From assembly GCA_016935715.1 (NCBI GenBank), contig JAFGQJ010000028.1:1-8308 (forward strand): a DNA stretch of 8,308 bases, written 5' to 3'. Both the position numbers and the translations under genes were made by a program. Origin of the DNA: Spirochaetales bacterium. GTDB lineage: Bacteria; Spirochaetota; Spirochaetia; SZUA-6; DRHE01. The notes below the pieces were generated by a model that had not been told where the DNA came from, did no database searches, and saw only the letters and a program-made list of their open reading frames with translations. Below are positions 1 to 6,780 of the stretch, piece by piece (the first letter of the stretch is position 1; the number at the start of each line of letters is the position of its first letter).

Positions 1-474
1 CCCGCCAAGAGACGGACCCTCTACCGGATCGGGGAGCTGGCCCAGAAAGCCGGGGTGACGGCCCGCACCATCCGCTACTACGAGGAGCTCGGCATCCTCT
101 GTTCGCCGCGCCGGCCCCAGGCCAGGCACCGCCGCTATTCGCAGAAGGATCTCCTTCATCTGCAGAGGGTCCAGCAGCTGAAAGGCTACGGCCTGACCCT
201 GGGTGAGATACGGGAGATCTTCGAGCTGTCCCGGGAGGATCCGTCCGGTGAGAAGAGCCGCCTGCGGCTGCTGAGCCGATACAGGGAGAAGCTGCGGGAA
301 GCGGTTCAGCGCAGGCAGCGGATAGAGGCCTACATCGGCGACCTGGAGTGGCACATCGATCAGCTCGAGAGGGTGGGAAACTTCCAGGCCTGTCCCGGGG
401 AGGAATGCCGGAGCTGCCTCTACACCGCGATCTGCAAGTTCTACAACGTCAACCGCGGTGGGGAAAAGAAATGA
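1..474 (+). CDS. MerR-family transcriptional regulator with a Cys-rich C-terminus (5' end outside window)
   Basis: Probable DNA-binding regulator of the operon that follows. The reading frame is open from base 1 and the visible 157 residues begin inside the MerR N-terminus: YRIGELAQKAGV then TARTIRYYEELGIL is the characteristic helix-turn-helix, followed by a wing with RRYSQKDL. A GTG at 55 would cut the helix-turn-helix in half, so the true start lies before the window. Next comes an Arg/Glu-rich helix (visible residues about 80-125) expected to form the antiparallel dimer coiled coil. The C-terminal effector region has four cysteines at visible residues 131, 136, 139 and 145 (spacing C-x4-C-x2-C-x5-C), suggesting a metal, Fe-S or thiol-sensing site; the effector is unknown. 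The stop overlaps the next start as ATGA, so the regulator is co-transcribed with the genes it probably controls. Family is sure; target and effector are inferred. Its MerR operator would lie upstream, off the window. Confidence 0.93.
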   Translation, partial: PAKRRTLYRIGELAQKAGVTARTIRYYEELGILCSPRRPQARHRRYSQKDLLHLQRVQQLKGYGLTLGEIREIFELSREDPSGEKSRLRLLSRYREKLREAVQRRQRIEAYIGDLEWHIDQLERVGNFQACPGEECRSCLYTAICKFYNVNRGGEKK

Positions 475-1502
475 AGGCCGGAGTTCTGACGGCGCCGGAG
501 CGGATCGAGGTTCAGGAGATCGAAAAACCGGGGATCGGAATCCGGGATGTACTGGTGAAGCTGCACTACTGCGGGATCTGCACCCTGGAGCAGAGGATGT
601 ACACCGGACAGATGAAGATGCAGTATCCCGTGATCCCCGGTCACGAGGCCTCCGGGGTGATCGAAGAAGTCGGCCCGGAAGTCGCGCTCGTGAGAGGGGA
701 TCTGAAACCCGGAACCAGGGTTGCCCTGGACCTGGTAAGCCGCTGCGGGGAGTGCTACTACTGCCGCACCGGGGCCTCGAATCTCTGCGCCAACCGCTTC
801 AAGAACGGCAGCAGGATCCTCGGCGGCTTCGGCGAGTACCGGGCTGTTTCCTCCAAGCAGGCTTTCCCCGTCTCCGAAGCCCTTTCCCTGGAGGCCGCCG
901 CCTTCGCCGAACCGGTGGCCTGCTGCATCCGCTCGCTGAAGAAGATCGGGTTGTCCCTGGCGGAAGATCTACTGATCGTCGGAGCCGGTCCCATGGGGAT
1001 GATGCATCTGCTGGTGGGAATGTGCATGGGCGCCCGGATCTTTCTCTCCGATCCGGACACCGAACGCCTCAAGACCGCTTCCAGGCTCGGAGCCTTTCTG
1101 ACGATCGATCCCGTCCGGGAAGACCTGCCGGCCATCGTGCGGGAGAACACCGAGGGAAGGGGGGTCGATGCCTGCGTGGTGACCTCTCCTGCGCACGCGG
1201 CTCTGCAGTCAGCCTTTCAGGCAACCGCGCCCAACGGCAGGGTCAACATCTACACCGCCTACAATGAGAAGCTGCCCCTGCCGACGGATGCCAACTGCAT
1301 TCACCGTTCGGAGATTCTCGTGACCGGAAGTGAGGGCCGCACCGAGGAGGATTTTCTTCAAGCGGTCCGTCTGCTGATGTTCGGCAAAGTCGACGTCACC
1401 CCGCTGATCAGCCGGAAGGTTCCCTTTGACGGTCTGGAGGAGGGGATCAGGGCGGCCCTGTCCTCCTCCACCTACCGCGTCCTGCTGGATCACGAATCGT
1501 GA
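471..1502 (+). CDS. Zinc-dependent medium-chain alcohol/polyol dehydrogenase
   Basis: Predicted cytosolic NAD(P)-dependent oxidoreductase of the sorbitol/threonine dehydrogenase branch of the MDR superfamily, 343 residues, full length. Seen: catalytic zinc ligands in CGIC (Cys34) and PGHE (His58, Glu59), a further active-site Glu in FAEP (Glu147), and four structural-zinc cysteines at 92, 95, 98 and 106. The Rossmann motif GAGPMG is at 171-176. An Asp at the end of the second strand (SDPD, about 194) favours NAD over NADP. The ATG at 471 is chosen because the protein then begins MKAGVLTAPE, the usual MDR N-terminus, and because it overlaps the MerR stop as ATGA, with a GGGGA ribosome-binding sequence just upstream. 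An in-frame ATG at 348 lies inside the MerR gene and is rejected. Likely role, inferred: oxidation of a polyol or sugar hydroxyl to a ketone ahead of the kinase. The substrate is unknown; after CGIC it reads TLEQR rather than the GSD common in sorbitol dehydrogenases. Confidence 0.93.
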   Translation: MKAGVLTAPERIEVQEIEKPGIGIRDVLVKLHYCGICTLEQRMYTGQMKMQYPVIPGHEASGVIEEVGPEVALVRGDLKPGTRVALDLVSRCGECYYCRTGASNLCANRFKNGSRILGGFGEYRAVSSKQAFPVSEALSLEAAAFAEPVACCIRSLKKIGLSLAEDLLIVGAGPMGMMHLLVGMCMGARIFLSDPDTERLKTASRLGAFLTIDPVREDLPAIVRENTEGRGVDACVVTSPAHAALQSAFQATAPNGRVNIYTAYNEKLPLPTDANCIHRSEILVTGSEGRTEEDFLQAVRLLMFGKVDVTPLISRKVPFDGLEEGIRAALSSSTYRVLLDHES

Positions 1503-2962
1503 TACTGACCTTCGACATCGGTACCTCCGTGCTGAAGGGGGGGATCTTCGATTCCAACGGCGCGCTTGTGAGGCGGGCGGAGGTTCCCGTACATCTGAAG
1601 AACCGGAAGGATCCGCTGGTTCACGAAGCGGATGCCAACAATTGGATAACGGCGCTGGCCCTGATGACCACCCAGCTCGAGCTGCCCGCCGCTGAAGGCG
1701 CCGGCGGCGCCATCGATGCGGTGGTGGTCAGCGGAAACGGTCCGACCCTGGTTCCGGTCGGAGCCAGGGGCGAGCCCCTGGATTTCGCCATGACCTGGCT
1801 GGATCGCCGGGGCGTGGAAGAGGCCCGGGCGATCGCCGAGGTCACGGGCCGTTACGTGGATCCGGCCTTCTACCTGCCGAAGGCGCTGTGGATCTACAGG
1901 AACAAGCCGGCGCTGTACCGCGAAACCCGGCATTTCTGTACCTGCCCGGATTTCATCGACCTGTATCTCACCGGAACCGCCCGCACGGTTGCGCTTTCCG
2001 AGCAGTTCGCCCCCTACATCTGGACGCCGGAAACCATCGAGAAACTCGGCATGGATCCGGGTAAATTCCCGGCCTTCATCCGCCCGGGGCAGGCGGTGGG
2101 CGAGGTCCGGCAGGAGGCGCAGGAGGTGCTCGGCATCCCCGCGGGCACTCCCGTATTCGCCGGTGGTCCGGATTTCGTCATGACCCTCCTGGGAACCGCG
2201 ACCGTGCGTCCCGGAAGGGTGTGCGATCGTGCAGGGACTTCCGAGGGAATCAACCTCTGTGCCGAGCGGTTGATAGACGACCGGAGGCTTCTCTGCCTGC
2301 CCCACATTATCGAGGGGTACACGAACATCTCCGGCGTCATCTCCACCTCCGGAAAGGCGCTGTCCTGGTTCAAGACGATCAGCGGGCGGGGGGAGCTGGA
2401 TTACGAGAGCCTGTTCGAGGATATCTGCCAGGTTCCACCCGGATCCCGATCCCTGTTGTTCCTGCCCTACCTGGCCGGGGAGCGGACCCCCCTGTGGGAT
2501 CCCTACGCCAGGGGGACATTCATCGGCCTGACCGCCGGTCACGGCTGCAAGGAGATGACCCGGGCCGTGGTGGAGGCGATCGGATTCGCAGTCCGGGACG
2601 TGATAGGGGTGATGGAGGAGAACGGCCTGGAAATTGGAGAGCTGCGCGTTACCGGCGGACAGGCAAGGAGTCCTTTGTGGAACCAGATCAGGGCCGACAT
2701 CACCCAGAGGAAGATACTGGTTCCCACCGTAGAGGATTCGGAGCTGCTCGGCGCTGCCTGCATCGGCCTGTTCGCCCTGGGCAGATACAGGAGCCTGGCG
2801 GCGGCTTCCGAGAGCTTGGTCAGGATCGGCAGGAGCTTCTCCCCCAACCCGGAGCTGCGGGATCTCTACGATCGACTGTTCGAGCTGTACCGGGCTTCCT
2901 ATCGGGGTTTGAGGGACGTATTCTCGCAGCTCGCCGGAGTCCCCATGAAGGAGGAAGGATGA
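1499..2962 (+). CDS. FGGY-family carbohydrate kinase (xylulokinase-like)
   Basis: ATP-dependent sugar kinase of 487 residues, the normal length for the family. Seen: the N-terminal phosphate-binding motif FDIGTS (5-10), a substrate-region motif TWLDRR (99-104), the presumed catalytic base Asp225 in AGGPDF, a second phosphate loop AGTSEG (245-250), the xylulokinase-like signature YLAGERTPLWDPYARG (324-339), and the adenine-binding segment TGGQARSPLW (385-394). The GTG start at 1499 overlaps the dehydrogenase stop as GTGA and puts five residues before DIG, as is usual, so translation is probably coupled. Members phosphorylate ketoses, polyols or the quorum signal AI-2 (LsrK). With an LsrF-type aldolase next door, the most economical inference is formation of a ketose phosphate that the aldolase then cleaves. 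The sugar is not identifiable, so no gene symbol is given. The catalytic loop GGPDF differs from the common GGGDQ form. Confidence 0.93.
   Translation: MILTFDIGTSVLKGGIFDSNGALVRRAEVPVHLKNRKDPLVHEADANNWITALALMTTQLELPAAEGAGGAIDAVVVSGNGPTLVPVGARGEPLDFAMTWLDRRGVEEARAIAEVTGRYVDPAFYLPKALWIYRNKPALYRETRHFCTCPDFIDLYLTGTARTVALSEQFAPYIWTPETIEKLGMDPGKFPAFIRPGQAVGEVRQEAQEVLGIPAGTPVFAGGPDFVMTLLGTATVRPGRVCDRAGTSEGINLCAERLIDDRRLLCLPHIIEGYTNISGVISTSGKALSWFKTISGRGELDYESLFEDICQVPPGSRSLLFLPYLAGERTPLWDPYARGTFIGLTAGHGCKEMTRAVVEAIGFAVRDVIGVMEENGLEIGELRVTGGQARSPLWNQIRADITQRKILVPTVEDSELLGAACIGLFALGRYRSLAAASESLVRIGRSFSPNPELRDLYDRLFELYRASYRGLRDVFSQLAGVPMKEEG
2948..2954 (+). promoter_or_regulatory. Strong ribosome binding site for the aldolase gene
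   Basis: AAGGAGG lies 4 bases before the ATG at 2959, inside the last codons of the kinase gene. It is the best Shine-Dalgarno sequence of the left operon, and it supports the 2959 start over the in-frame ATG at 2977. It suggests that the aldolase is translated efficiently in its own right as well as by coupling. Confidence 0.75.
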
Positions 2963-3750
2963 ACCCGGGAAAGTGCATGCGCATGGGCTCGATCTTCCGC
3001 CCGGCCGACGGCCGGTCCGTGATCGTGGCCATCGATCACGGAGGCATAGCCGGACCGCTTCGGGGTATCGTGAAACCCGCGCCCCTGATGCGCTCCTGCG
3101 TGCTCGGCGGCGCCGATGCCGTGCTCACCACACGCGGCTTCGTCAAGGCTTCCATCCAGGAGTGGGCGCCCTCCACGGCCGTGATCCTGCGCCTGAGCGG
3201 CGGCTTCACCGTTCTAGGGGGCCGGTTCGAGGAGGAGCAGATCTCCAGCCCCGAGACGGCTCTGCGCTACGACGCTGCCGCCGCTGCGGTCACGGTCAAA
3301 TTCGGACATCCCAGGGAGGGGGATTTCATCCGCCAGGCCTCCCTGGTGGCGGACGCCTGCGAGCAGTGGAACCTGCCGCTGATGATCGAAGCCGTGGCCG
3401 GGGGCAGGAATCTCAAACCCACCGATCCGGAGGGAGTCAAGCTGGCCGCCAGGGCCGCCCAGGAGATCGGCGCGGATATGGTGAAGTGCTGCTATACCGG
3501 TGATCCGGAGAGCTTCCGCGGGGTTACCGAAGGCTGCCCGGCGCCTGTGGTGATCCTGGGGGGAGAGAAGACCGAAGAGCCGGAGCAGGTGTTCACCGAG
3601 GTGTACGAGTCCCTCCAGGCCGGGGGAGCGGGCATCGCCATCGGGCGCAACATCTGGCAGAACGCCAATCCACAGGCCGTCGTGGAGGCCATGGTCGGCC
3701 TGGTGCACGAGGGCTGGACGCCGAAGCAGGCCCTCGAGCACTGTCGCTGA
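2959..3750 (+). CDS. Class I (Schiff-base) aldolase, DhnA/LsrF family
   Basis: TIM-barrel aldolase of 263 residues, full length. Seen: the N-terminal GSIFRPADGRSVIVAIDHG (10-28), matching the family's IF-x-P-x-x-GR...DHG opening; the presumed Schiff-base Lys176 in ADMVKCCYTGD; and phosphate-binding loops VILGG (198-202) and IGRNIWQ (228-234), the latter like the GRNIFQ of the family. Relatives include archaeal-type class I fructose-bisphosphate aldolase, ADH synthase and LsrF, a thiolase acting on phosphorylated AI-2 product. Downstream of a sugar kinase, the likely reaction is retro-aldol cleavage of a ketose phosphate to dihydroxyacetone phosphate and an aldehyde, in the cytosol. That assignment is inferred and the substrate is open. 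The two cysteines directly after the catalytic lysine are unusual; relatives I recall have a small residue or Pro there. The start overlaps the kinase stop as ATGA, behind a strong AAGGAGG. Confidence 0.9.
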   Translation: MNPGKCMRMGSIFRPADGRSVIVAIDHGGIAGPLRGIVKPAPLMRSCVLGGADAVLTTRGFVKASIQEWAPSTAVILRLSGGFTVLGGRFEEEQISSPETALRYDAAAAAVTVKFGHPREGDFIRQASLVADACEQWNLPLMIEAVAGGRNLKPTDPEGVKLAARAAQEIGADMVKCCYTGDPESFRGVTEGCPAPVVILGGEKTEEPEQVFTEVYESLQAGGAGIAIGRNIWQNANPQAVVEAMVGLVHEGWTPKQALEHCR

Positions 3751-4919
3751 TGCCCTACCTCGCCTTCGCCTCGAATTTCACGTGGGTGATGGTGATCGGC
3801 CTGCTCGGGCCGTCGATCCCCCAGATCATAGAGAATCTCGGGATCAGCTACCCGCAGGCGGGGCTTTTCTTCACCATGCTCTCCCTCGGCTCCCTGTTCG
3901 GCACGACCCTGACGGGAATCGCCTCGGATTACCTGAACCGCAAGGTCCTGTTCGCCGGGGTGGCTCTGATCCTCGCCGTCGGGCTGGCCGGCATCGGCCT
4001 GGCCGCCTCCTACCCGGCCATCCTCCTGATCGTTCTGGGCTACAGCCTCTTCGGCTCCCCGGCCGGAACCGTGGGCCAGAGCATCATGCTGTCCATGTTC
4101 CCGGATCGGCGGGAGCGCTATATCTCTCTGCAGACCTCTTTCGCCGCCCTGGGCAGCTTCACCGCCCCCCTGCTGGTGGCGCTGACCTTCTCCGCCGGGC
4201 TTTCCTGGCGCTGGAGCTTCGTGGAAGCCGGCGGTATAGCCCTGCTGCTGTTCGTGTGGATCCTTGCCGCGCCCCTGCCCCGGGCCGCAGGGCGGATGAT
4301 CAGCTGGAAGAGCCTGTCCCGGGTTTTGGGCAACCCCAGGGTGCTGGCCAGCGCCCTGCTGATCTTCCTCTCCGTGGCCCCGGATCTGGGATTCTCCTAC
4401 TGGCTGGCCGAGCACTTCAAGACCGAGCTGGGGGTGTCCTTGAGCCTCTCCAGCGCCGTTGTCAGCGTGTTTCTGGTCGGGATGATCGCAGGCCGGCTGG
4501 CCACCTCCCGTCTGCTCAGGCGCTTTGCCTCGGTGCGGATCCTGAAAGCGGGGCTGGGTCTGTCCCTGGCATCCCTGGCCGTGTTCCTGGCCGTTCCCTT
4601 GATAGCGGTGAAGCTCGCAGCCCTGCTTCTCTACGGGCTGGGCACGGCTCCCGTTTTCCCACTGCTCATGGCCCGGGGCACCGCCCTGTTCCCGGATCAG
4701 CCGGGAACGGTCAGCGGTGTGCTGTTCGGATCGGTGTCTCTGGGGGGCATGGTCTTTCCGCTCCTGCTGGGCGCGGCGGCCGCCTCGCTGGGCATCCGCC
4801 TGACCTATACCCTCGTGGGTGTGATCATCCTCGGGCTTCTGGCGGCAGTGATCGGCATGCAGAAGTGGTGGGACCGCATTGAAGATGGGCGGCGGCCGGC
4901 TACTGCGGCTTCGCCGTAA
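3750..4919 (+). CDS. Major facilitator superfamily permease
   Basis: Integral membrane transporter of 389 residues, about the minimal MFS length, with hydrophobic stretches consistent with 12 transmembrane helices (for example 9-27, 36-56, 67-85, 88-110, 135-150, 158-175, 197-213, 232-250, 265-287, 289-306, 320-345 and 350-370). The loop after helix 2 carries MFS motif A in the form GIASDYLNRK (56-65). The mid-protein loop (about 176-196) is basic (RAAGRMISWKSLSR), as expected for a cytoplasmic loop between the two six-helix halves. The ATG shares one base with the aldolase stop (TGATG), so translation is probably coupled; there is no clear Shine-Dalgarno sequence. Helix 1 starts almost at residue 1, with no cytoplasmic N-terminal tail. 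By position it probably imports the substrate of the dehydrogenase, kinase and aldolase, but an export role cannot be excluded. The last 20 bases overlap the 3' end of selB on the other strand. Confidence 0.9.
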   Translation: MPYLAFASNFTWVMVIGLLGPSIPQIIENLGISYPQAGLFFTMLSLGSLFGTTLTGIASDYLNRKVLFAGVALILAVGLAGIGLAASYPAILLIVLGYSLFGSPAGTVGQSIMLSMFPDRRERYISLQTSFAALGSFTAPLLVALTFSAGLSWRWSFVEAGGIALLLFVWILAAPLPRAAGRMISWKSLSRVLGNPRVLASALLIFLSVAPDLGFSYWLAEHFKTELGVSLSLSSAVVSVFLVGMIAGRLATSRLLRRFASVRILKAGLGLSLASLAVFLAVPLIAVKLAALLLYGLGTAPVFPLLMARGTALFPDQPGTVSGVLFGSVSLGGMVFPLLLGAAAASLGIRLTYTLVGVIILGLLAAVIGMQKWWDRIEDGRRPATAASP

Positions 4920-6780
4920 CGACGCGCTCGTCCCCGCTTCGCTTCACGAATCCGTCGCTCTCCATGCGGTTGAGAAGGGGGATCACGTACTTGCGGGACA
5001 GCTGGGTACGCTCCTTGGCTTGGCCGATGGTCAACGTGCCGCCCACCTCGAGTCCGGTGAGGCAGCGCCTGACCATCTCCAGATAGATCTTCCTGTCGTA
5101 GTAGATGTCGCCTTCGATGGCCACGGCCATGCCGATCCGCACCAGGTTGCGCAGCTCCCTTTTGACCCCGGCGATCTTCAGCTTGCCCGGCTCCAGTCCC
5201 CTGAATCCCCCCGCCTCCAGGTCGCGGAGCAGCTGTCGGCCCATGGGGGAGACCTGGGGCTCGCCCGCATCTGCGGGAAACAGGATGCCGCCGCGGAGGC
5301 TGAGAACGCCCCCTTCGGCGAGCCTGGAGGCGACCAGTCGAACCAGCGCCTCGGCTTCGCCCCGCATCTTGGTGGCCAGCTCGTCGATGCGCACCCCTCC
5401 GGGCACCGCGGCCAGCTCCCGGATTCGTTTCTCCAGCTGATCCAGATACTCCTTCGAAGCGATCCAGCCGCCCAGCTCTACGGTGCTGTGGCCGAGCTCC
5501 TCTGAAAGCTCGATGTGAGCGGCTTCCTGCGGTGCCAGCGCCCCCTCCAGGGCCAGCTTCAGGCGGACGTACTGCTCGGCACCCGGCTCGTCGGGCAGGG
5601 GGATCTGTGCAAGGAGAAGGCGCTGGCGCTTGTCCGTCTTCCCGGACCAAAGGACCCGCCCTCCACCCAGGATGGTGCTGCCTCCGTGCTGAATGAGCAC
5701 GATCGGCTGGTTCCAGTGAAGCGGCAGGGCCCTGCCCGCGCGGATGCGCGCCAGCTCCCCTCCGCCGAAACGATTCAGGCGCACGATCTGGTGGCCCGTA
5801 CCGACTGCGATCTCCACCTCCGTGTCCCTCTTCAGCGACGGTCCCTTTTCGCCCTCTCGAGCCACGCTGATGCGGGCGATGAACTCCTTCACCACCCTGA
5901 AGGGGTGTCCCTGTCCGCAGAGCAGATCCCCCCGGCTGATCTGCCCGGTGGAGACTCCGCTGAGATTGATCGCCACCCTGGATGTCGCTTCGACCCGCTC
6001 ACACTCCCTGTAGTAGGACTGCAGGCCCCGGATCCGCACCCGGCGGTTCCGGGGCAGAAGGAGCAGCTCCTCTCCCCGCGTGAGCGAACCGCTGCGGAGG
6101 CTGCCGGTAACCACGACGCCGGAGCCCTTCACGGTAAACGCCCGGTCCACGTACAGGAGGGCCGACTGGGGCGCCCCGGGCGCCGACGGCGCGGCAGACT
6201 CCGCAGATCCGCCCCCCGCCCCTGCCGACGCGGCAGACTCCGCAGATCCGCCCCCCGCCCCCGACGCCAGCTGCTCCAGGATCAGCTCTTTCAGCCGATC
6301 CATTCCCTGCCCAGTGCGCGCGGACACGGCGATCGCGGGCGCCCCTGCATACCCACGCAGGCTGCACTCCCGCTCGACCTGCCCGGTAACCTGGGCGATC
6401 CGCTCCGCCGAAGCCAGATCCGCCTTGGTGATCACCGCGATCAAACGGGGTACGCCCATCAGGCTAAGGACGCGGGTGTGGTCGGAGGACTGCTGCATCC
6501 AGCCGTCATCCACCGCCACGGTCAGCAGCGCCAGGTCCAGCGACCAGGCGCCGGCCACCATGTTGCGGATGAAGCGCTCGTGGCCGGGCACGTCGATCAC
6601 CCCGACGGGACGGCCGTCGGGGGTGTAGAAGTGGGCGAATCCCAGGTCGATCGTCAGGCCACGGCGTTTCTCCTCCGGCAGCCGGTCCGCGTTGATGCCG
6701 GTGAGGGCCTCGATCAGCAGGGTCTTTCCATGATCCACGTGGCCGGCGGTTCCGATCACGTGCAGGGGGGTCTGGCTCAC
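4900..6780 (-). CDS. selB: Selenocysteine-specific elongation factor SelB
   Basis: GTPase that carries Sec-tRNA(Sec) to UGA codons marked by a SECIS hairpin; 626 residues, the usual length for bacterial SelB. Seen: P-loop GTAGHVDHGKT (10-20), EEKRRGLTIDLGFA (36-49) typical of SelB, DVPGH (63-67), TKAD (118-121) and SAR (153-155), giving a complete G domain. A Gly/Ala/Ser-rich insert (about 173-205) follows, then the EF-Tu-like barrels (206 to about 380; FTVKGSGVVVTGS at 215-227). The rest forms winged-helix domains, ending in the mRNA-binding one with LSRKYVIPLLNRME (594-607) and GDERVV. The GTG start at 6780 is chosen because MSQTPLHVIGTAGHVDHGK is the normal N-terminus; AGGAG lies 7 bases upstream, and GTGA overlaps the selA stop. 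The gene ends in TAG within the convergent MFS gene. No SECIS or Sec-containing gene is seen in the window. Confidence 0.98.
   Translation of the reverse strand: MSQTPLHVIGTAGHVDHGKTLLIEALTGINADRLPEEKRRGLTIDLGFAHFYTPDGRPVGVIDVPGHERFIRNMVAGAWSLDLALLTVAVDDGWMQQSSDHTRVLSLMGVPRLIAVITKADLASAERIAQVTGQVERECSLRGYAGAPAIAVSARTGQGMDRLKELILEQLASGAGGGSAESAASAGAGGGSAESAAPSAPGAPQSALLYVDRAFTVKGSGVVVTGSLRSGSLTRGEELLLLPRNRRVRIRGLQSYYRECERVEATSRVAINLSGVSTGQISRGDLLCGQGHPFRVVKEFIARISVAREGEKGPSLKRDTEVEIAVGTGHQIVRLNRFGGGELARIRAGRALPLHWNQPIVLIQHGGSTILGGGRVLWSGKTDKRQRLLLAQIPLPDEPGAEQYVRLKLALEGALAPQEAAHIELSEELGHSTVELGGWIASKEYLDQLEKRIRELAAVPGGVRIDELATKMRGEAEALVRLVASRLAEGGVLSLRGGILFPADAGEPQVSPMGRQLLRDLEAGGFRGLEPGKLKIAGVKRELRNLVRIGMAVAIEGDIYYDRKIYLEMVRRCLTGLEVGGTLTIGQAKERTQLSRKYVIPLLNRMESDGFVKRSGDERVVTAKPQ
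6190..6261 (-). repeat. In-frame tandem duplication in the SelB linker (period 39 bp)
   Basis: A 33-base stretch at 6190-6222 is repeated perfectly at 6229-6261, a period of 39 bases (13 codons). On the protein it gives GAGGGSAESAA twice (SelB residues 174-184 and 187-197), in the linker between the GTPase domain and the second domain. The exact identity of the copies suggests a recent slippage or duplication event that kept the frame. Confidence 0.92.

Noticed and set aside
55..57. GTG as the start of the MerR gene
   Set aside because: It would delete the first half of the helix-turn-helix, which is visible in frame upstream (YRIGELAQKAGV). The gene is simply cut by the window edge.
1490..2542. 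350-codon open frame on the - strand opposite the sugar kinase
   Set aside because: Same cause: low-complexity Gly/Gln/Arg-rich product opposite a well-conserved FGGY kinase.
1499..3750. Kinase plus LsrF-like aldolase as an AI-2 (lsr) processing system
   Set aside because: There is no Lsr ABC transporter, LsrG or LsrR. A Zn dehydrogenase and an MFS permease are present instead, and the kinase carries xylulokinase-like signatures. Not excluded, but not supported.
4904..4932. Small hairpins at the convergent end as a bidirectional terminator
   Set aside because: Stems of 4-6 bp (one with a G-T pair) and no T-run on either strand; they lie inside coding sequence.
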